Below are positions 48,661 through 58,469 of a DNA stretch of 64,000 nucleotides, piece after piece. Within the stretch, counting starts at the first letter, position 1, and each line of letters begins with the position of its first letter. The DNA comes from Aliiruegeria sabulilitoris (GTDB taxonomy: Bacteria; Pseudomonadota; Alphaproteobacteria; Rhodobacterales; Rhodobacteraceae): positions 96,884-160,883 of the forward strand of contig NZ_LOAS01000014.1 of NCBI RefSeq assembly GCF_001558155.1. The letters run 5' to 3'. The notes under the pieces were generated by a model. That model had not been told where the DNA came from. It made no database searches and worked only from the letters and a program-made list of their open reading frames with translations. The position numbers and the translations under genes are program-made.

Positions 48661-49970
48661 TGCGCGCGCTGATCGCATTTGCATTTGCCGTGCTGGCCTC
48701 CCTGCCGGCGCAGGCCGAGATCGAGATCCAGGAAGTCTCGACGCCAGGCGGCATCGACGCCTGGCTGGTCGAAGAGCATTCCATTCCCTTCGTCGCGCTG
48801 GAACTGCGCTTTCGCGGCGGCACGAGCCTTGATGCCCCGGGCAAGCGTGGGGCCACGAACCTGATGGCGGCATTGCTCGAAGAGGGCGCGGGCGAGCGCG
48901 ACTCGCAGGAATTTGCGATCGCCGTGGAGAGCCTTGCCGCCGAATTCAGTTTCCGTGCCCAAGACGATTCGCTCTCGGTTTCGGCCAAGGTGCTGACCGA
49001 GAACCGCGATGAGGCCATGGAGCTGCTGCGGCAGGCGCTTGTCAGCCCGCGTTTCGACGGTGATGCCGTCGAGCGGGTGCGCGGGCAGGTCCTGGCCTCC
49101 ATCGATTCCGACAAGACGGATCCGGACGCGATCGCCTCGAAGACATTCCACGCGCTGGCCTTCGGCGATCACCCTTACGGCACGTCTTCGGATGGCACCG
49201 AGGAGAGTGTCGCGGCGCTGACGCGGGATGATCTCGTTGCCGCCCATGCGGCCGTTCTGGCCCGCGACCGGGTCTATGTATCCGCCGTGGGCGACATCAC
49301 GGCGGATGAGCTGTCAGACCTGTTGGATACGCTGCTGGGCGAACTGCCGGCCGAAGGGGCGCCCATGCCCGACCGGATCGACTACACGCTCGGTGGCGGC
49401 GTGACGGTCGTCGATTTCGACACCCCGCAATCGGTCATGATCTTCGGCCAACGCGGTATGAAACGGCATGATCCGGATTTCTTCCCCGCCTATATCATGG
49501 CGCAGATCCTCGGCGGTGGCGGCTTCAGCTCGCGGCTGATGGAGGAAGTGCGGGAGAAACGCGGCCTGACCTACGGGGTTGCGGCTTATATCTACCCGAT
49601 GGACCTCTCGGAGATGTTCATGGGCATGGTCTCTACCGTCAACGCCCGCGCCGCGGAAACCGTGGCCGTGGTACAGGACGAGTGGAGACGGCTGGCCGAG
49701 GAAGGCGTCAGCCAGGAAGAGCTGGATCGTGCCCAAACTTACCTCACCGGTGCCTATCCTTTGCGCTTCGACGGCAATGGCCGAATCGCGAATATCCTTG
49801 TCGGCATGCAGATGGACGGGCTGACGCCCGATTACCTCCGCACCCGCAATGACAAGATCAACGCGGTGACAGTGGAGGATATCCGCCGCGTGGCCGCCGA
49901 ACTGGTCGATCCGGAGCAGTTGCACTTCGTCGTGGTCGGAAAACCCGAGGGGCTGGAAGCGACAAACTGA
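48657..49970 (+). CDS. M16-family peptidase-like protein without zinc motif (partner subunit)
   Basis: A 437-residue paralogue with a signal peptide ending PAQA. Where the active subunit has HFLEH, this one reads NLMAALLEEGAGE, with no histidine ligand, so it should not be catalytic alone. The conserved C-terminal RLMEEVREKRGLTYGVAAY keeps the Arg-Tyr pair that binds substrate. This fits the usual two-gene design of one zinc and one substrate-gripping subunit. Confidence 0.92.
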   Translation: MMRALIAFAFAVLASLPAQAEIEIQEVSTPGGIDAWLVEEHSIPFVALELRFRGGTSLDAPGKRGATNLMAALLEEGAGERDSQEFAIAVESLAAEFSFRAQDDSLSVSAKVLTENRDEAMELLRQALVSPRFDGDAVERVRGQVLASIDSDKTDPDAIASKTFHALAFGDHPYGTSSDGTEESVAALTRDDLVAAHAAVLARDRVYVSAVGDITADELSDLLDTLLGELPAEGAPMPDRIDYTLGGGVTVVDFDTPQSVMIFGQRGMKRHDPDFFPAYIMAQILGGGGFSSRLMEEVREKRGLTYGVAAYIYPMDLSEMFMGMVSTVNARAAETVAVVQDEWRRLAEEGVSQEELDRAQTYLTGAYPLRFDGNGRIANILVGMQMDGLTPDYLRTRNDKINAVTVEDIRRVAAELVDPEQLHFVVVGKPEGLEATN

Positions 49971-50064
49971 GCCATGGCGGCGCTCTGCCGCGCCCCTTGC
50001 AATCCCCTCGGAACCCCTCTTTTGTGCGCGCCAACAGGAAAGACGCGAAAGATGGGGGCTTCCG

Positions 50065-51120
50065 ATGACACATCTGTGGGTGCGCGCCGAGGAACGGCCG
50101 AATGAAGAGCGGGTCGGCATCCTTGCCGAGGGCGTAAAGGCGCTGCGCGACGCTGGGTTCCGGGTGACTGTGGAAAACAGCCCGGTCCGCGCGTTGCCTT
50201 TGGAACCCTACCGTGCGGCAGGTGCCGAGATTGCCGAAGCCGGCAGTTGGCGGCAGGCGCCCGACGATGCGATCGTCTTTGGCCTCAAGGAGCTGCCGTT
50301 GGACGGACAGCCGCTCAGGCACCGCCACATCATGTTCGGTCATGCCTACAAGGGGCAGGCCGATGGGCGCGAGTTGCTGAAACTCTTCAAGGCCGGTGGT
50401 GGGGCGCTTTATGACCTCGAATATCTCGTCGATGAGTCCGGCCGCCGCGTGGCGGCTTTCGGCTATTGGGCGGGCTATGCCGGGGCGGCAGTGTTGTTGA
50501 AGTGCTGGGCTGCGCAGCAACGGGGCGACATCTGCGGGCCGGTCGGTGTCTACTCCGGGCAAGCCGCGTTGCTTGAGGAACTGGGAGCCGAGCTTGCGGC
50601 CACCGGCCGGGCGCGGCCTTCCGCGCTGATCATTGGCGCCATGGGGCGCGTGGGTACCGGTTCGGCCGATCTCTGCGAGGCGATGGGCGTCGCCACGACC
50701 CGCTGGGACATGGAGGAAACCGCCCATGGCGGCCCCTTCCCGGAGGTTCTTGGGCATGAGCTGTTCCTGAACTGCATCCTCGCCCGCCCGGGAACGCCGG
50801 TCTTCGTGCCGGCTTCCGCAAAGACCGATCCGCGAAAGCTTTCGGTGATCGGCGATATCTCCTGTGATCCGTCGAGCGCTTTTTCTCCGATCAAGGTCTA
50901 TGATCGGGTGACTGACTGGGCCGCGCCCGCATTGCGTGTCCATGACGATCCGGTGCTGGATGTAACCGCCATCGACAACCTGCCCTCCATGCTGCCGGCA
51001 GAGAGCTCCGAAGATTTCGCCACGCAACTCTTGCCCTCGCTTATGGGCCTCGACAAACTCGAATCCGGGGTCTGGGGGCGTGCAAAGGCCGAATTCGACC
51101 GGCACGTCGCCGAAGTTTGA
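50065..51120 (+). CDS. Saccharopine dehydrogenase, L-lysine-forming type (LYS1/LKR-like)
   Basis: A 351-residue enzyme of the AlaDh/PNT-like fold that interconverts lysine plus 2-oxoglutarate with saccharopine. The N-terminal VRAEERPNEERVGILAEGV and VFGLKELP, then HIMFGHAYKGQ and GRRVAAFGYWAGYAGAA, match LYS1 and the lysine-ketoglutarate reductase domain. ALIIGAMGRVGTGSADLCEA is the nucleotide site. It is 11 bases upstream of a second saccharopine dehydrogenase of the other type, implying a two-step pathway to or from aminoadipate semialdehyde. Confidence 0.88.
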   Translation: MTHLWVRAEERPNEERVGILAEGVKALRDAGFRVTVENSPVRALPLEPYRAAGAEIAEAGSWRQAPDDAIVFGLKELPLDGQPLRHRHIMFGHAYKGQADGRELLKLFKAGGGALYDLEYLVDESGRRVAAFGYWAGYAGAAVLLKCWAAQQRGDICGPVGVYSGQAALLEELGAELAATGRARPSALIIGAMGRVGTGSADLCEAMGVATTRWDMEETAHGGPFPEVLGHELFLNCILARPGTPVFVPASAKTDPRKLSVIGDISCDPSSAFSPIKVYDRVTDWAAPALRVHDDPVLDVTAIDNLPSMLPAESSEDFATQLLPSLMGLDKLESGVWGRAKAEFDRHVAEV

Positions 51121-51131
51121 GGGGAAGACAG

Positions 51132-52274
51132 ATGACGATTCATTGGTGCGGCACCGGTTTGAGTGCCATTCCCGGCCTGCGCCGGCTGCTGGAATTCAAC
51201 AACGAGGTCTGTGTCTGGAACCGTACCGTCGCCAAGGCGCACGAAACGGTGGGAGATCTGACCGACTGGATCGAACCCTTCGACCTGCCGACATTGCGCG
51301 AGGCGCTGAACCCCGGTGACGTGGTCGTTTCGATGCTGCCCGGTGACTGGCATGTGCCGCTGGCCAAGACATGTATCGAGGAACGGGCACATTTCGTCTC
51401 CTCTTCCTATATCTCGCCCGGAATGGCCGCGCTGGACGGTGCTGCAAAGGAAGCCGGGGTGTGTCTTGTCAACGAGGTGGGGCTGGATCCGGGGATCGAC
51501 CATCTCATGGCCCATTGGTTGGTGGCCGACATGCGCAAGGGCGGGCATGTGCAACCCGATGCGGAGTATGAATTCATCTCCTATTGCGGCGGCGTGCCGA
51601 AAGAACCCAACGCTTTCCGCTACAAGTTCAGCTGGTCGCCGCTGGGCGTTCTCAAGGCGTTGCGTTCGCCCTCACGCTCTATCCGCGACTATTCCGTGCT
51701 CGATATCGCGCGCCCTTGGGATGCCGTTTCGCGCTATGACGCGCCGCTGCCGCAACCGGAGAGCTTCGAGGTCTATCCAAACCGCGATTCGCTCCCTTTC
51801 ATGAAGCAATACGGCTTCGATGAAGGTTGGAAACTACGCCAGTTCGTGCGGGGAACGCTCCGTCTGAATGGCTGGGCGGAGGCTTGGGCGGAGATATTCT
51901 CCGAGATCGAGACGCTGGAAGGGCCAGAGGGCGATGCCCGCCTCAAGGAGATGTCCGACCAGCTTTGGGCCGCGAATGCGTATGATGAAGGCGAGCCGGA
52001 CCGGGTGATTCTTTGCGTCGCCCTGAAGGTGAGCCAGCAGGGCGAGACCCGCTATCACAAGACCTACCTTCTCGATGCCTGGGGCGACGCGCGCGGCAGT
52101 GCGATGGCGCGTCTCGTCTCGCAGCCAGTATCGCTGGCCGTCGAATCGGCCAAGGCGCGCGAGATTGCTCCCGGTGTCAGCGCGGCCCCGAGTGATCCGC
52201 GCCTCGTCGAGCGGTGGCTCGAGGCGGTGGATGTACAGGCGCAACATATGATGGTCGTCGATCATCTGGCGTGA
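51132..52274 (+). CDS. Saccharopine dehydrogenase, L-glutamate-forming type (LYS9-like)
   Basis: A 380-residue protein of the Sacchrp_dh_NADP family. The nucleotide fold is early (IHWCGTGLSAIPGLRRLLEF), followed by DVVVSMLPGDWHVPLAKTCIEERAHFVSSSYISPGM and NEVGLDPGIDHLMAHWLVAD, both strong markers. It would convert saccharopine to glutamate and aminoadipate semialdehyde. GAGGGGAAG lies just upstream of ATG 51132. With the preceding gene it forms a separate-subunit version of the bifunctional eukaryotic AASS enzyme, most likely for lysine breakdown since the dap pathway is present. Confidence 0.88.
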   Translation: MTIHWCGTGLSAIPGLRRLLEFNNEVCVWNRTVAKAHETVGDLTDWIEPFDLPTLREALNPGDVVVSMLPGDWHVPLAKTCIEERAHFVSSSYISPGMAALDGAAKEAGVCLVNEVGLDPGIDHLMAHWLVADMRKGGHVQPDAEYEFISYCGGVPKEPNAFRYKFSWSPLGVLKALRSPSRSIRDYSVLDIARPWDAVSRYDAPLPQPESFEVYPNRDSLPFMKQYGFDEGWKLRQFVRGTLRLNGWAEAWAEIFSEIETLEGPEGDARLKEMSDQLWAANAYDEGEPDRVILCVALKVSQQGETRYHKTYLLDAWGDARGSAMARLVSQPVSLAVESAKAREIAPGVSAAPSDPRLVERWLEAVDVQAQHMMVVDHLA

Positions 52275-52301
52275 TTGGCGGTGACAGTCGCCTTTAGGCG
52301 C

Positions 52302-52316
52302 GGGGGCAGCGCCCCC
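52302..52316 (+). terminator. G-run/C-run hairpin after the saccharopine dehydrogenase genes
   Basis: GGGGGC (52302-52307) pairs with GCCCCC (52311-52316) around AGC, 27 bases beyond the stop, then TT. A smaller CGCC-TTTA-GGCG stem lies just upstream at 52289-52300. The stem is like that of the module at 35236. Confidence 0.45.
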
Positions 52317-52362
52317 TTCAACCGATGAAACCCGGTCGAGTCGCTGACAATGCCCCGAAATG

Positions 52363-52387
52363 AAAAAGGGCGCACCGAAGCGCGCCC
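52363..52387 (-). terminator. Rho-independent terminator after cspA
   Basis: On the minus strand GGGCGC (52387-52382) pairs with GCGCCC (52373-52368) around an eight-base loop and is followed by TTTTT (52367-52363), about 25 bases past the cspA stop. Confidence 0.8.
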
Positions 52388-52412
52388 CTCTCGAAAAAGG
52401 TATCGTGGAAAA

Positions 52413-52619
52413 TCAGGCGAGGCTGATATTCTTTGCGCTCTCGCGCCCGTCCCGACCGGATTCGAGGTCGTAGGTAACCTTCTGATTGTCAGCAAGGCCG
52501 GTCAGACCCGAACGTTCGACAGCAGAAATATGGACGAAAACGTCCTTCCCGCCGGAATCCGGGGCGATGAAGCCGTAACCCTTGGTGGAGTTGAACCATT
52601 TTACGGTGCCAGTGGCCAT
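52413..52619 (-). CDS. cspA: Cold-shock protein (CspA family)
   Basis: A 68-residue single cold-shock domain protein that binds single-stranded RNA and DNA as a chaperone. RNP1 KGYGFI (residues 13-18) and RNP2 VFVHI (27-31) are intact in the context TVKWFNSTKGYGFIAP. AAGGAG lies upstream of the ATG. It is monocistronic, with its own terminator and a probable leader of more than 100 bases. Confidence 0.95.
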   Translation of the reverse strand: MATGTVKWFNSTKGYGFIAPDSGGKDVFVHISAVERSGLTGLADNQKVTYDLESGRDGRESAKNISLA

Positions 52620-52743
52620 TCCGTGTTCTCCTTAAAAGTATCACTGTCCGCAACATGCGACAGCTCGGCGTCGTCAGGCAAGATCGAATGCCAGTCGCCG
52701 GAAAGGAGAATGCAGATCGATAGCTTATAACGTAGCGATCGGG

Positions 52744-52772
52744 GCTATGCCGTAAAATCGAGATTCGGTCAA
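52744..52772 (-). promoter_or_regulatory. Candidate sigma-70-type promoter for cspA
   Basis: On the minus strand TTGACC (52772-52767) and CATAGC (52749-52744) are 17 bases apart. Transcription from about 52737 would give a leader of roughly 118 bases, reminiscent of the long cold-sensing leaders of cspA genes. The -10 match is only moderate. Confidence 0.4.
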
Positions 52773-52792
52773 CTGGCTTTGCACATCACCCG

Positions 52793-53119
52793 TTAGTCCC
52801 GTTCGCGCAGATGGTCTTCCTCGTGGGCGACGTTCATTCCGAGCGCTTCCATGCCGTCTTCAATGAAATTCGCCAGGTCCGGCATGCCACCGAGATAGTC
52901 CTCGGTCGGCGCGGAGCGTTCGCGTCGCGCGGTGTCGAGCGCGTCTTCCAGCTCGTCCGCGGCGAAGCTGTCACGCCCGATCCAGACAAGCGCCACGAGG
53001 TTCACCTGCTCGTCCACGTTCAACCCAGAGATATAGTCGCGCAGATGCGCGTTTTCGGGGCCGTATTCGCGCGCCAGTGCAATAACCCTCACCAACTTTC
53101 CGGTGCTGATTTCCAGCAT
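52793..53119 (-). CDS. DUF3775 domain protein
   Basis: A 108-residue acidic protein of a family common in Rhodobacteraceae. LEISTGKLVRVIALAREY, DEQVNLVALVWIGRDSF and HDYLGGMPDLANFIEDGMEALG-like (here TEDYLGGMPDLANFIEDG) stretches are characteristic. No enzyme motif, signal peptide or membrane segment is seen. ATG 53119 has a purine-rich GGGGGAGGG upstream; the 11-residue longer start is unlikely. Function unknown. Confidence 0.78.
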   Translation of the reverse strand: MLEISTGKLVRVIALAREYGPENAHLRDYISGLNVDEQVNLVALVWIGRDSFAADELEDALDTARRERSAPTEDYLGGMPDLANFIEDGMEALGMNVAHEEDHLRERD

Positions 53120-53240
53120 GGCCCTCCCCCTTTTCACATGTTGTTTTCTCATTTTTCACGTGCCCTGACGACAACTGCAAGAGAAAGCGTAGCGGAGAGC
53201 GCAAACATCTTGCCGCTGGAGGCCTATTTCCCGCGGGCGG

Positions 53241-54446
53241 TCAGTCTGCCGTACTCTCCTGCCCGGGTCGCAGAATCTGGACCGGGCTGCGTCCGGGCAC
53301 GGGCGTGGGCGAAACCTCCGCCTCCAGTTCCTCAAAGTCGAAACTGTCCAGCCGACGGGCCCGTTTCCCGGCCTTCTCTGCACTGATACGGATTTCGCCA
53401 AGATCCTTGGCGGCCTGGGAAAAATGCTTGTCGAGATTGCCGACTCGCATCTCCAGCCGTTCCACATCGGCGTGCAGCAGGCTGAGTTCCTTACGAATGG
53501 CGCCGGCCTGTTCCCGCATTCGGGCATCCTTGAGTATCGCGCGCATGGTGTTGAGCGTGGCCATGCAGGTCGTTGGCGAAACGATCCAGACTCGGGCGGC
53601 AAAGCCTTCGCGCACGAGTTCACCAAAATTCGCGTGCAATTCGGCATAGACGGCCTCTGAGGGCAGGAACATCAGCGCGCCGTCGGCGGTTTCGCCCTCG
53701 ATGATGTACTTGGTCGAGATTGCCTTGATATGCGCCTTGACCGCGACGCGCATCGCCTTGGTCGCCTCGGCCTGCTCCCATTGCGTGTTTGCATTGCGCA
53801 GCGCTTCATAGGCTTCCAGCGGAAACTTGCTGTCGATCACGATTGGCCCCGGCGGGTTCGGCAGGCGGATCAGGCAATCGGCGCGCTTGGCGTTGGAGAG
53901 AGTCGCTTGCCATTCGTAGCTGTCCGCCGGCAGGGCCTTGGAGACGATATCCTTGAGCTGGATCTCGCCAAAGGCACCGCGGGTCTGCTTGTTCGACAGG
54001 ATGTCCTGCAGCGAGAGAACGTCGCCGGAGAGTTTCTCGATATTGGCCTGGGCGCGGTCGATGGTTTCCAGTCGCTGGTGCAGCTCGCCCAGGGAGCGCG
54101 CGGTGCGGGTGGAGGATCCTTGCAGGCTCTCGCCCATCTTGGACGTCACCTCGGCGAGCCGGGTTTCCATGAGTTGCAGCATCTGCACCTGCGATTGCGC
54201 CTGCGCCTCGGAAACATGGGTGAGGCCACCGGCGAGTTGATGTTGGCCGTCTGAGAGCATCTGGATCCGGCCGGCAAGTGCGTCCATATGCTCAATCATG
54301 GGCTGTGCCATATCGGCGGCCCGCACGGCGCGGCGGACGGTCAGCACCAGAAGCACGATCAGGATCACCAAGACCGAAGCCGTCAGCAGCGCCGCGATCA
54401 TCGCCGGGTCATCCAGCGCAAATGTCGTCTCGCCAATCGTGATCAT
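53241..54446 (-). CDS. rmuC: DNA recombination protein RmuC
   Basis: A 401-residue protein that limits inversion and rearrangement at short inverted repeats. One N-terminal membrane helix (about 16-38), a long coiled coil (about 50-150) and a nuclease-like domain follow. Landmarks are [44 protein letters not shown] and [17 protein letters not shown] 54446 overlaps the mutL stop (ATGA), pairing two DNA-stability proteins in one transcript. Confidence 0.94.
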   Translation of the reverse strand: MITIGETTFALDDPAMIAALLTASVLVILIVLLVLTVRRAVRAADMAQPMIEHMDALAGRIQMLSDGQHQLAGGLTHVSEAQAQSQVQMLQLMETRLAEVTSKMGESLQGSSTRTARSLGELHQRLETIDRAQANIEKLSGDVLSLQDILSNKQTRGAFGEIQLKDIVSKALPADSYEWQATLSNAKRADCLIRLPNPPGPIVIDSKFPLEAYEALRNANTQWEQAEATKAMRVAVKAHIKAISTKYIIEGETADGALMFLPSEAVYAELHANFGELVREGFAARVWIVSPTTCMATLNTMRAILKDARMREQAGAIRKELSLLHADVERLEMRVGNLDKHFSQAAKDLGEIRISAEKAGKRARRLDSFDFEELEAEVSPTPVPGRSPVQILRPGQESTAD

Positions 54447-56296
54447 GTCCGGCCGAAAAGCCTCTCGATATCGGCCAGCTTCAGTTCGACATAGGTCGGC
54501 CGACCGTGGTTGCACTGGCCCGAATGCGGGGTGGCTTCCATTTCGCGCAGGAGCGCGTTCATCTCCTCGGCGTGCATCTGCCGACCGGAGCGAATCGAGC
54601 CGTGACAGGCAACGCGGCTCAGGACGGCGTCGATTCGGGCGCCGAGCGCGGTGGAGTTTCCGAGATCGGCGATTTCGTCGAGAATGTCCGACAGCAGAGC
54701 TTTAGCGTTTACCTCGCCGAGGATCGCCGGAGTTTCGCGCACGGCGACCGCGCTGCCGCCGAAAGGCTCGATGGTCAGGCCCAGTAGACGCAACTCGTCG
54801 GAGACAGCCATCAGCCGGGCGCAATCGCCTTCACCCAGCTCCACGATCTCGGGAATGAGCAGCGCCTGTGCCGCGACTCCGTTCTCCGCCATCTGTCGCT
54901 TGAGCCGTTCATAGACGAGGCGTTCATGCGCGGCGTGCTGGTCGACGATGACGATGCCATCCCGCGTCTGGGCGATAACGTAATTCTCGTGCACCTGTGC
55001 GCGGGCTGCGCCGAGCGGCAGATCCTGAATCGGGGAATCGGCGGGCGCCGGTTCGATTCGGGCCGAGGGTGAGGCGGCCTCGGCAAAGCCTTCGGGTTCG
55101 ACCAGTGGCGCCTGCGCCGCGTAGGCACTGCGCAGGGCGCCGGGGCTTGGCCGGTCCATTTGGTAGACTCGCGGCGGACCGCTCGGTTCGGGTCGAAAGG
55201 CGCCGAGCGTTGCGCCGGCAACGGTGCTCGAGGCGCGGTGCCCGGCATCGGCAAGCGCATGGCGAAGCCCGGAGACGATAAGCCCGCGCGCCGTGCCCGG
55301 CTCACGGAATCGCACTTCGGCCTTGGCGGGGTGGACGTTCACATCCACCAGTTGCGGGTCGCAGTCGATAAACAGGGCCGCGGCGGGGTGCCGATCCCGG
55401 CTGAGAAAATCCATGTAGGCGGCGCGCAGGGCGCCGGTGAGCAGCTTGTCCCGCACGGGACGGCCGTTGACGAAGAGATATTGCGCAACGGCGGAGCCGC
55501 GCGAGTAGGTCGGCAGCGCGGCGAAACCGGTGAGTCGCAACCCATCGCGCTCGGTATCTATGGCGATGGCGTTCTCGGTGAACTCGGAGCCGAGGATGCG
55601 CGAGAGCCGTCCGCGCAGCGCATCAAAAAGGTCGCCTGTCTCGGCATCGGCGCGAAACGTGATGCGCCCTTCGCCATCGGTGGTGATGTCGCGCAAGGTG
55701 AAGGAGACCGCGGGTTCGGCCATGGCCAGCCGCTTGATCACGTCGGTGATCGCCTGCGCCTCAGCCCGGTCGGTGCGCATGAATTTGAGACGTGCCGGCG
55801 TGGCGTAGAACAGGTCGCGCAACTCCACCACCGTTCCACGCGCCAATGCGGCAGGGCTGACGGGCGCCATCTCGCCGCCGGTGACGGCGATGCGCGCGGC
55901 TTCGGAACTGTGTCGAACGCGGCTGGTGACAGTGAGCCGTCCGACCGCGCCGAGCGAGGCCAGCGCCTCGCCGCGAAAACCGAAGGAACGGATATCGAGC
56001 AGGTCCGAGCCGTCGATCTTGGACGTGGCGTGGCGTGCGAGGGCCAGCGGCAGGTCGCTGGCGGACATCCCGCAGCCGTCGTCACTCACCCGGATGATCC
56101 GCTTGCCGCCATCGGCAAAGGCCACCTCGATGCGGGTAGCGCCGGCATCGAGCGCGTTCTCCACCAGTTCCTTCACGGCGGAGGCGGGGCGCTCAACCAC
56201 CTCGCCGGCGGCGATCCGGTTGATGATCGTCTCGTCAAGCTGCCGGATGATCGGAAGTTGGCGATCTTGGCCTATGTTGGGGCGGGTAGCATTCAT
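54443..56296 (-). CDS. mutL: DNA mismatch repair protein MutL with endonuclease motif
   Basis: A 617-residue GHKL ATPase that links mismatch recognition to strand removal. N-terminal motifs are [34 protein letters not shown] and [13 protein letters not shown]. The C-terminal domain contains [12 protein letters not shown], the DQHA-x2-E-x4-E nicking endonuclease motif absent from E. coli MutL, and [10 protein letters not shown] near the end, a variant of the CPHGRP motif. This implies MutH-independent repair. ATG 56296 is used; a longer in-frame start at 56356 would overlap the rpsO terminator. Confidence 0.96.
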   Translation of the reverse strand: MNATRPNIGQDRQLPIIRQLDETIINRIAAGEVVERPASAVKELVENALDAGATRIEVAFADGGKRIIRVSDDGCGMSASDLPLALARHATSKIDGSDLLDIRSFGFRGEALASLGAVGRLTVTSRVRHSSEAARIAVTGGEMAPVSPAALARGTVVELRDLFYATPARLKFMRTDRAEAQAITDVIKRLAMAEPAVSFTLRDITTDGEGRITFRADAETGDLFDALRGRLSRILGSEFTENAIAIDTERDGLRLTGFAALPTYSRGSAVAQYLFVNGRPVRDKLLTGALRAAYMDFLSRDRHPAAALFIDCDPQLVDVNVHPAKAEVRFREPGTARGLIVSGLRHALADAGHRASSTVAGATLGAFRPEPSGPPRVYQMDRPSPGALRSAYAAQAPLVEPEGFAEAASPSARIEPAPADSPIQDLPLGAARAQVHENYVIAQTRDGIVIVDQHAAHERLVYERLKRQMAENGVAAQALLIPEIVELGEGDCARLMAVSDELRLLGLTIEPFGGSAVAVRETPAILGEVNAKALLSDILDEIADLGNSTALGARIDAVLSRVACHGSIRSGRQMHAEEMNALLREMEATPHSGQCNHGRPTYVELKLADIERLFGRT

Positions 56297-56357
56297 GCCA
56301 CAAGAGCTAGCATGGTGCCGGGGATTCGGCCACAGGATATGCGGCCGGTTCATCAAC

Positions 56358-56390
56358 GCAAAACGCCCGCTCCTTGCGGAACGGGCGTTG
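56358..56390 (-). terminator. Rho-independent terminator after rpsO
   Basis: Arms 56362-56369 and 5682-type pairing at 56382-56389 (8 bp, perfect) enclose a further TCC/GGA stem (56371-56373 with 56378-56380). On the minus strand the stem runs into TTTT (56363-56360). It lies 25 bases past the rpsO stop and before mutL. Confidence 0.75.
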
Positions 56391-56414
56391 TCCGATCTTG
56401 GGAGATCGGGAAAC

Positions 56415-56684
56415 TTAGCGGCGGATGCCGAGGCGCTGGATGAGATCCTGGTAACGGCTCTCTTCCTTGCCCTTGAGGTAGTCCAGCAGCTTACGACGCT
56501 GGGCGACGAGCTTCAGAAGACCACGGCGGGAGTGGTTGTCCTTCTTGTGGGTCTTGAAGTGCTCGGTCAGGGTGTTGATACGCGATGTCAGAATCGCAAC
56601 CTGAACTTCGGGCGAACCGGTGTCGCCTTCCTTGGTTGCGTATTCGGCAATGACGCGGTTCTTTTCTTCAACAGTAATCGACAT
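56415..56684 (-). CDS. rpsO: 30S ribosomal protein S15
   Basis: An 89-residue primary 16S rRNA-binding protein, same length as E. coli S15. The conserved [47 protein letters not shown] and [13 protein letters not shown] are complete. It lies downstream of truB, as in many bacteria, but a DUF1643 gene and 192 bases of leader separate them. The leader may hold the S15 autoregulatory site; I could not identify a clear fold. Confidence 0.98.
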   Translation of the reverse strand: MSITVEEKNRVIAEYATKEGDTGSPEVQVAILTSRINTLTEHFKTHKKDNHSRRGLLKLVAQRRKLLDYLKGKEESRYQDLIQRLGIRR

Positions 56685-56876
56685 CGGGGTCTCCTATTGG
56701 TTGGTGTTCATGGCGCAAGCCGGGATGTCGTCCAGCAGAGCCCTTGGAGAAGGTCCTTGCCCGGATTCGGAACAAGGATGGGCGCGTGTAATGGAAATTT
56801 CCGGAAAATGGAAGGGGTCGTGAATAGCGACCGCAATCTCCGGGTAACGGATCTGGATCTTGCGAAGGGAGCCTGT

Positions 56877-57392
56877 TCAGGGCGTGGCCGACCAAGGCTC
56901 AGGCCTTGTTCCATAAGAGATATAAAGAGGATGACGCGGGTGGCCGGCGCGGGTCTGTCCGAGGCACAGCAGCGGGTGGCCCGTTTGACGAAGCAGCTCT
57001 GAAACCTCTGCGCCACGACCGCGATGCTCTCCGTGGGCGCCCCATGCGCAGAGAATATCATCGGCCCAACCCACGCTTTCGGCAAGGATCGCATCGTTCT
57101 CGGGGCCGGTCGGCTCGGCGGCCCGGCGCAAGGCAGCCGGGTCGGTCTCGCGCAGGGCGAAGATGTTGCAGGCCCGGAAAGCACCATATCCGAGCGCGCG
57201 GGCCCGGCGTTCGCAGCGCTCGATTGTCGGGTCATTGGCAATTTCCGTCGCCTTGGACGGGTTCAACATGATGTAGAGCAGCCGCTTGCCGCCCTCGTCC
57301 CAGCAACGGGTGAGTGCATAGCGATAGATCTCGCAATCAGAATAGAGCGCGGTTGAGGGGGCGTCCTCCTTCACGTGAGAGCGGGTGATCAT
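56877..57392 (-). CDS. DUF1643 domain protein
   Basis: A 171-residue cytoplasmic protein of the DUF1643 family. The diagnostic core is [46 protein letters not shown] (residues about 40-84), and [15 protein letters not shown] with [15 protein letters not shown] follow. The DP-T-R-C pattern recalls a nucleotide or nuclease fold, but no function is established that I can name. It starts inside the truB stop (ATGA), so it is part of the truB-rpsO transcript. Confidence 0.88.
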   Translation of the reverse strand: MITRSHVKEDAPSTALYSDCEIYRYALTRCWDEGGKRLLYIMLNPSKATEIANDPTIERCERRARALGYGAFRACNIFALRETDPAALRRAAEPTGPENDAILAESVGWADDILCAWGAHGEHRGRGAEVSELLRQTGHPLLCLGQTRAGHPRHPLYISYGTRPEPWSATP

Positions 57393-58309
57393 GCCTCTTC
57401 GGTCAGGTTAAACACACGGGCTGGGTGCAGCTCGCCGCTACGATAGATGCCGATGGCGACCGGCTTGCCCTCGTAACTGGCCCAGGCGGTGTCGCCATAT
57501 TCGACATCGGCTGCAGCCATCACCATGCCCGGGTTGCCATTGCGCATCCGGATGGCGCCCTCGGGCGTGCAACGAAGCATTGGAAGGTCCACGAGACCTT
57601 CCTCAAGCGGTCGCAGATGCGCGTCGAGCTCGGGCGTGCGCGCTTTCTCTTCGATTTCCTCCCAGCTCAGCGCGCCTTCGGTCTCGAACGGGCCGGACCA
57701 GACGCGGCGCAGTTCGGTTACATGGGCGTAGCAGCCGAGGGCCTCGCCGAGGTCGCGTGCGATGGAGCGCACATAGCCGCCTTTGCCGCAGACCATCTCC
57801 AGAACGGCCGTGTCCGCATCGGGCCGGGAGATCATCTCAAGGCTGTCGACATAGAGCGGGCGGGCGGCGATCTCGAAATCTTCGTCGTCGCGGGCCAAGG
57901 CATAAGCACGTTCACCGTCGATCTTCACGGCGGAGTATTTCGGTGGCACCTGCATGATGTCACCGATGAAGGGAGGCAGCGCGGCGCGAATCTCGTTATC
58001 GGAGGGGCGGGCATCTGATTCCGAGATGATTTCACCTTCGGCATCGTCGGTATTGGTGGCCTGGCCGAGACGTATGGTGAAAAGGTAAGCCTTCAGCGCG
58101 TCGGTGACATAGGGAACAGTTTTGGTCGCCTCTCCGAGCGCGATGGCGAGAAGGCCCGTTGCGGCAGGGTCCAGCGTGCCGGCGTGGCCCGCTTTCTTCG
58201 CGTCAAAAGCCCAGCGGACCTTGTTGACGACCGCCGTGGAGGTCGGGCCGGACGGCTTGTCCACGATCACCCAACCGGAAATATCGCGCCCCTTGCGTCT
58301 GCGTGCCAT
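57389..58309 (-). CDS. truB: tRNA pseudouridine55 synthase TruB
   Basis: A 306-residue enzyme that makes pseudouridine 55 in the T-arm of tRNAs. [30 protein letters not shown] with catalytic D47, and [16 protein letters not shown] are the family motifs, and the C-terminal half resembles the TruB PUA-like region. It heads the truB-DUF1643-rpsO run on the minus strand. The gene before it on the other strand is DUF2794. Confidence 0.96.
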   Translation of the reverse strand: MARRRKGRDISGWVIVDKPSGPTSTAVVNKVRWAFDAKKAGHAGTLDPAATGLLAIALGEATKTVPYVTDALKAYLFTIRLGQATNTDDAEGEIISESDARPSDNEIRAALPPFIGDIMQVPPKYSAVKIDGERAYALARDDEDFEIAARPLYVDSLEMISRPDADTAVLEMVCGKGGYVRSIARDLGEALGCYAHVTELRRVWSGPFETEGALSWEEIEEKARTPELDAHLRPLEEGLVDLPMLRCTPEGAIRMRNGNPGMVMAAADVEYGDTAWASYEGKPVAIGIYRSGELHPARVFNLTEEA

Positions 58310-58423
58310 GGAATGCCCCTCGTGCGTTAAGGGCGGCGGGGTATCGCGCGGAGTGGGCCGCTGTCAATGGCGAAGCCAAGCCGTGGAGGGCCTGTGCATC
58401 CGGATTCTGGGGAGGGATGTAGC

Positions 58424-58469
58424 TCCGGTGCCGCGAACTGGGTGGGGGCTGTTGCTCCGCGGCACCGGA
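58424..58469. other. Perfect 12-bp inverted repeat in the 304-base truB/DUF2794 gap
   Basis: The arms 58424-58435 and 58458-58469 are exact reverse complements around a 22-base loop. No T run follows. The gap (58310-58613) holds the start regions of the divergent truB and DUF2794 genes and no tRNA or convincing small gene. The repeat could be a regulator site, an RNA leader hairpin or an element end. Confidence 0.6.
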
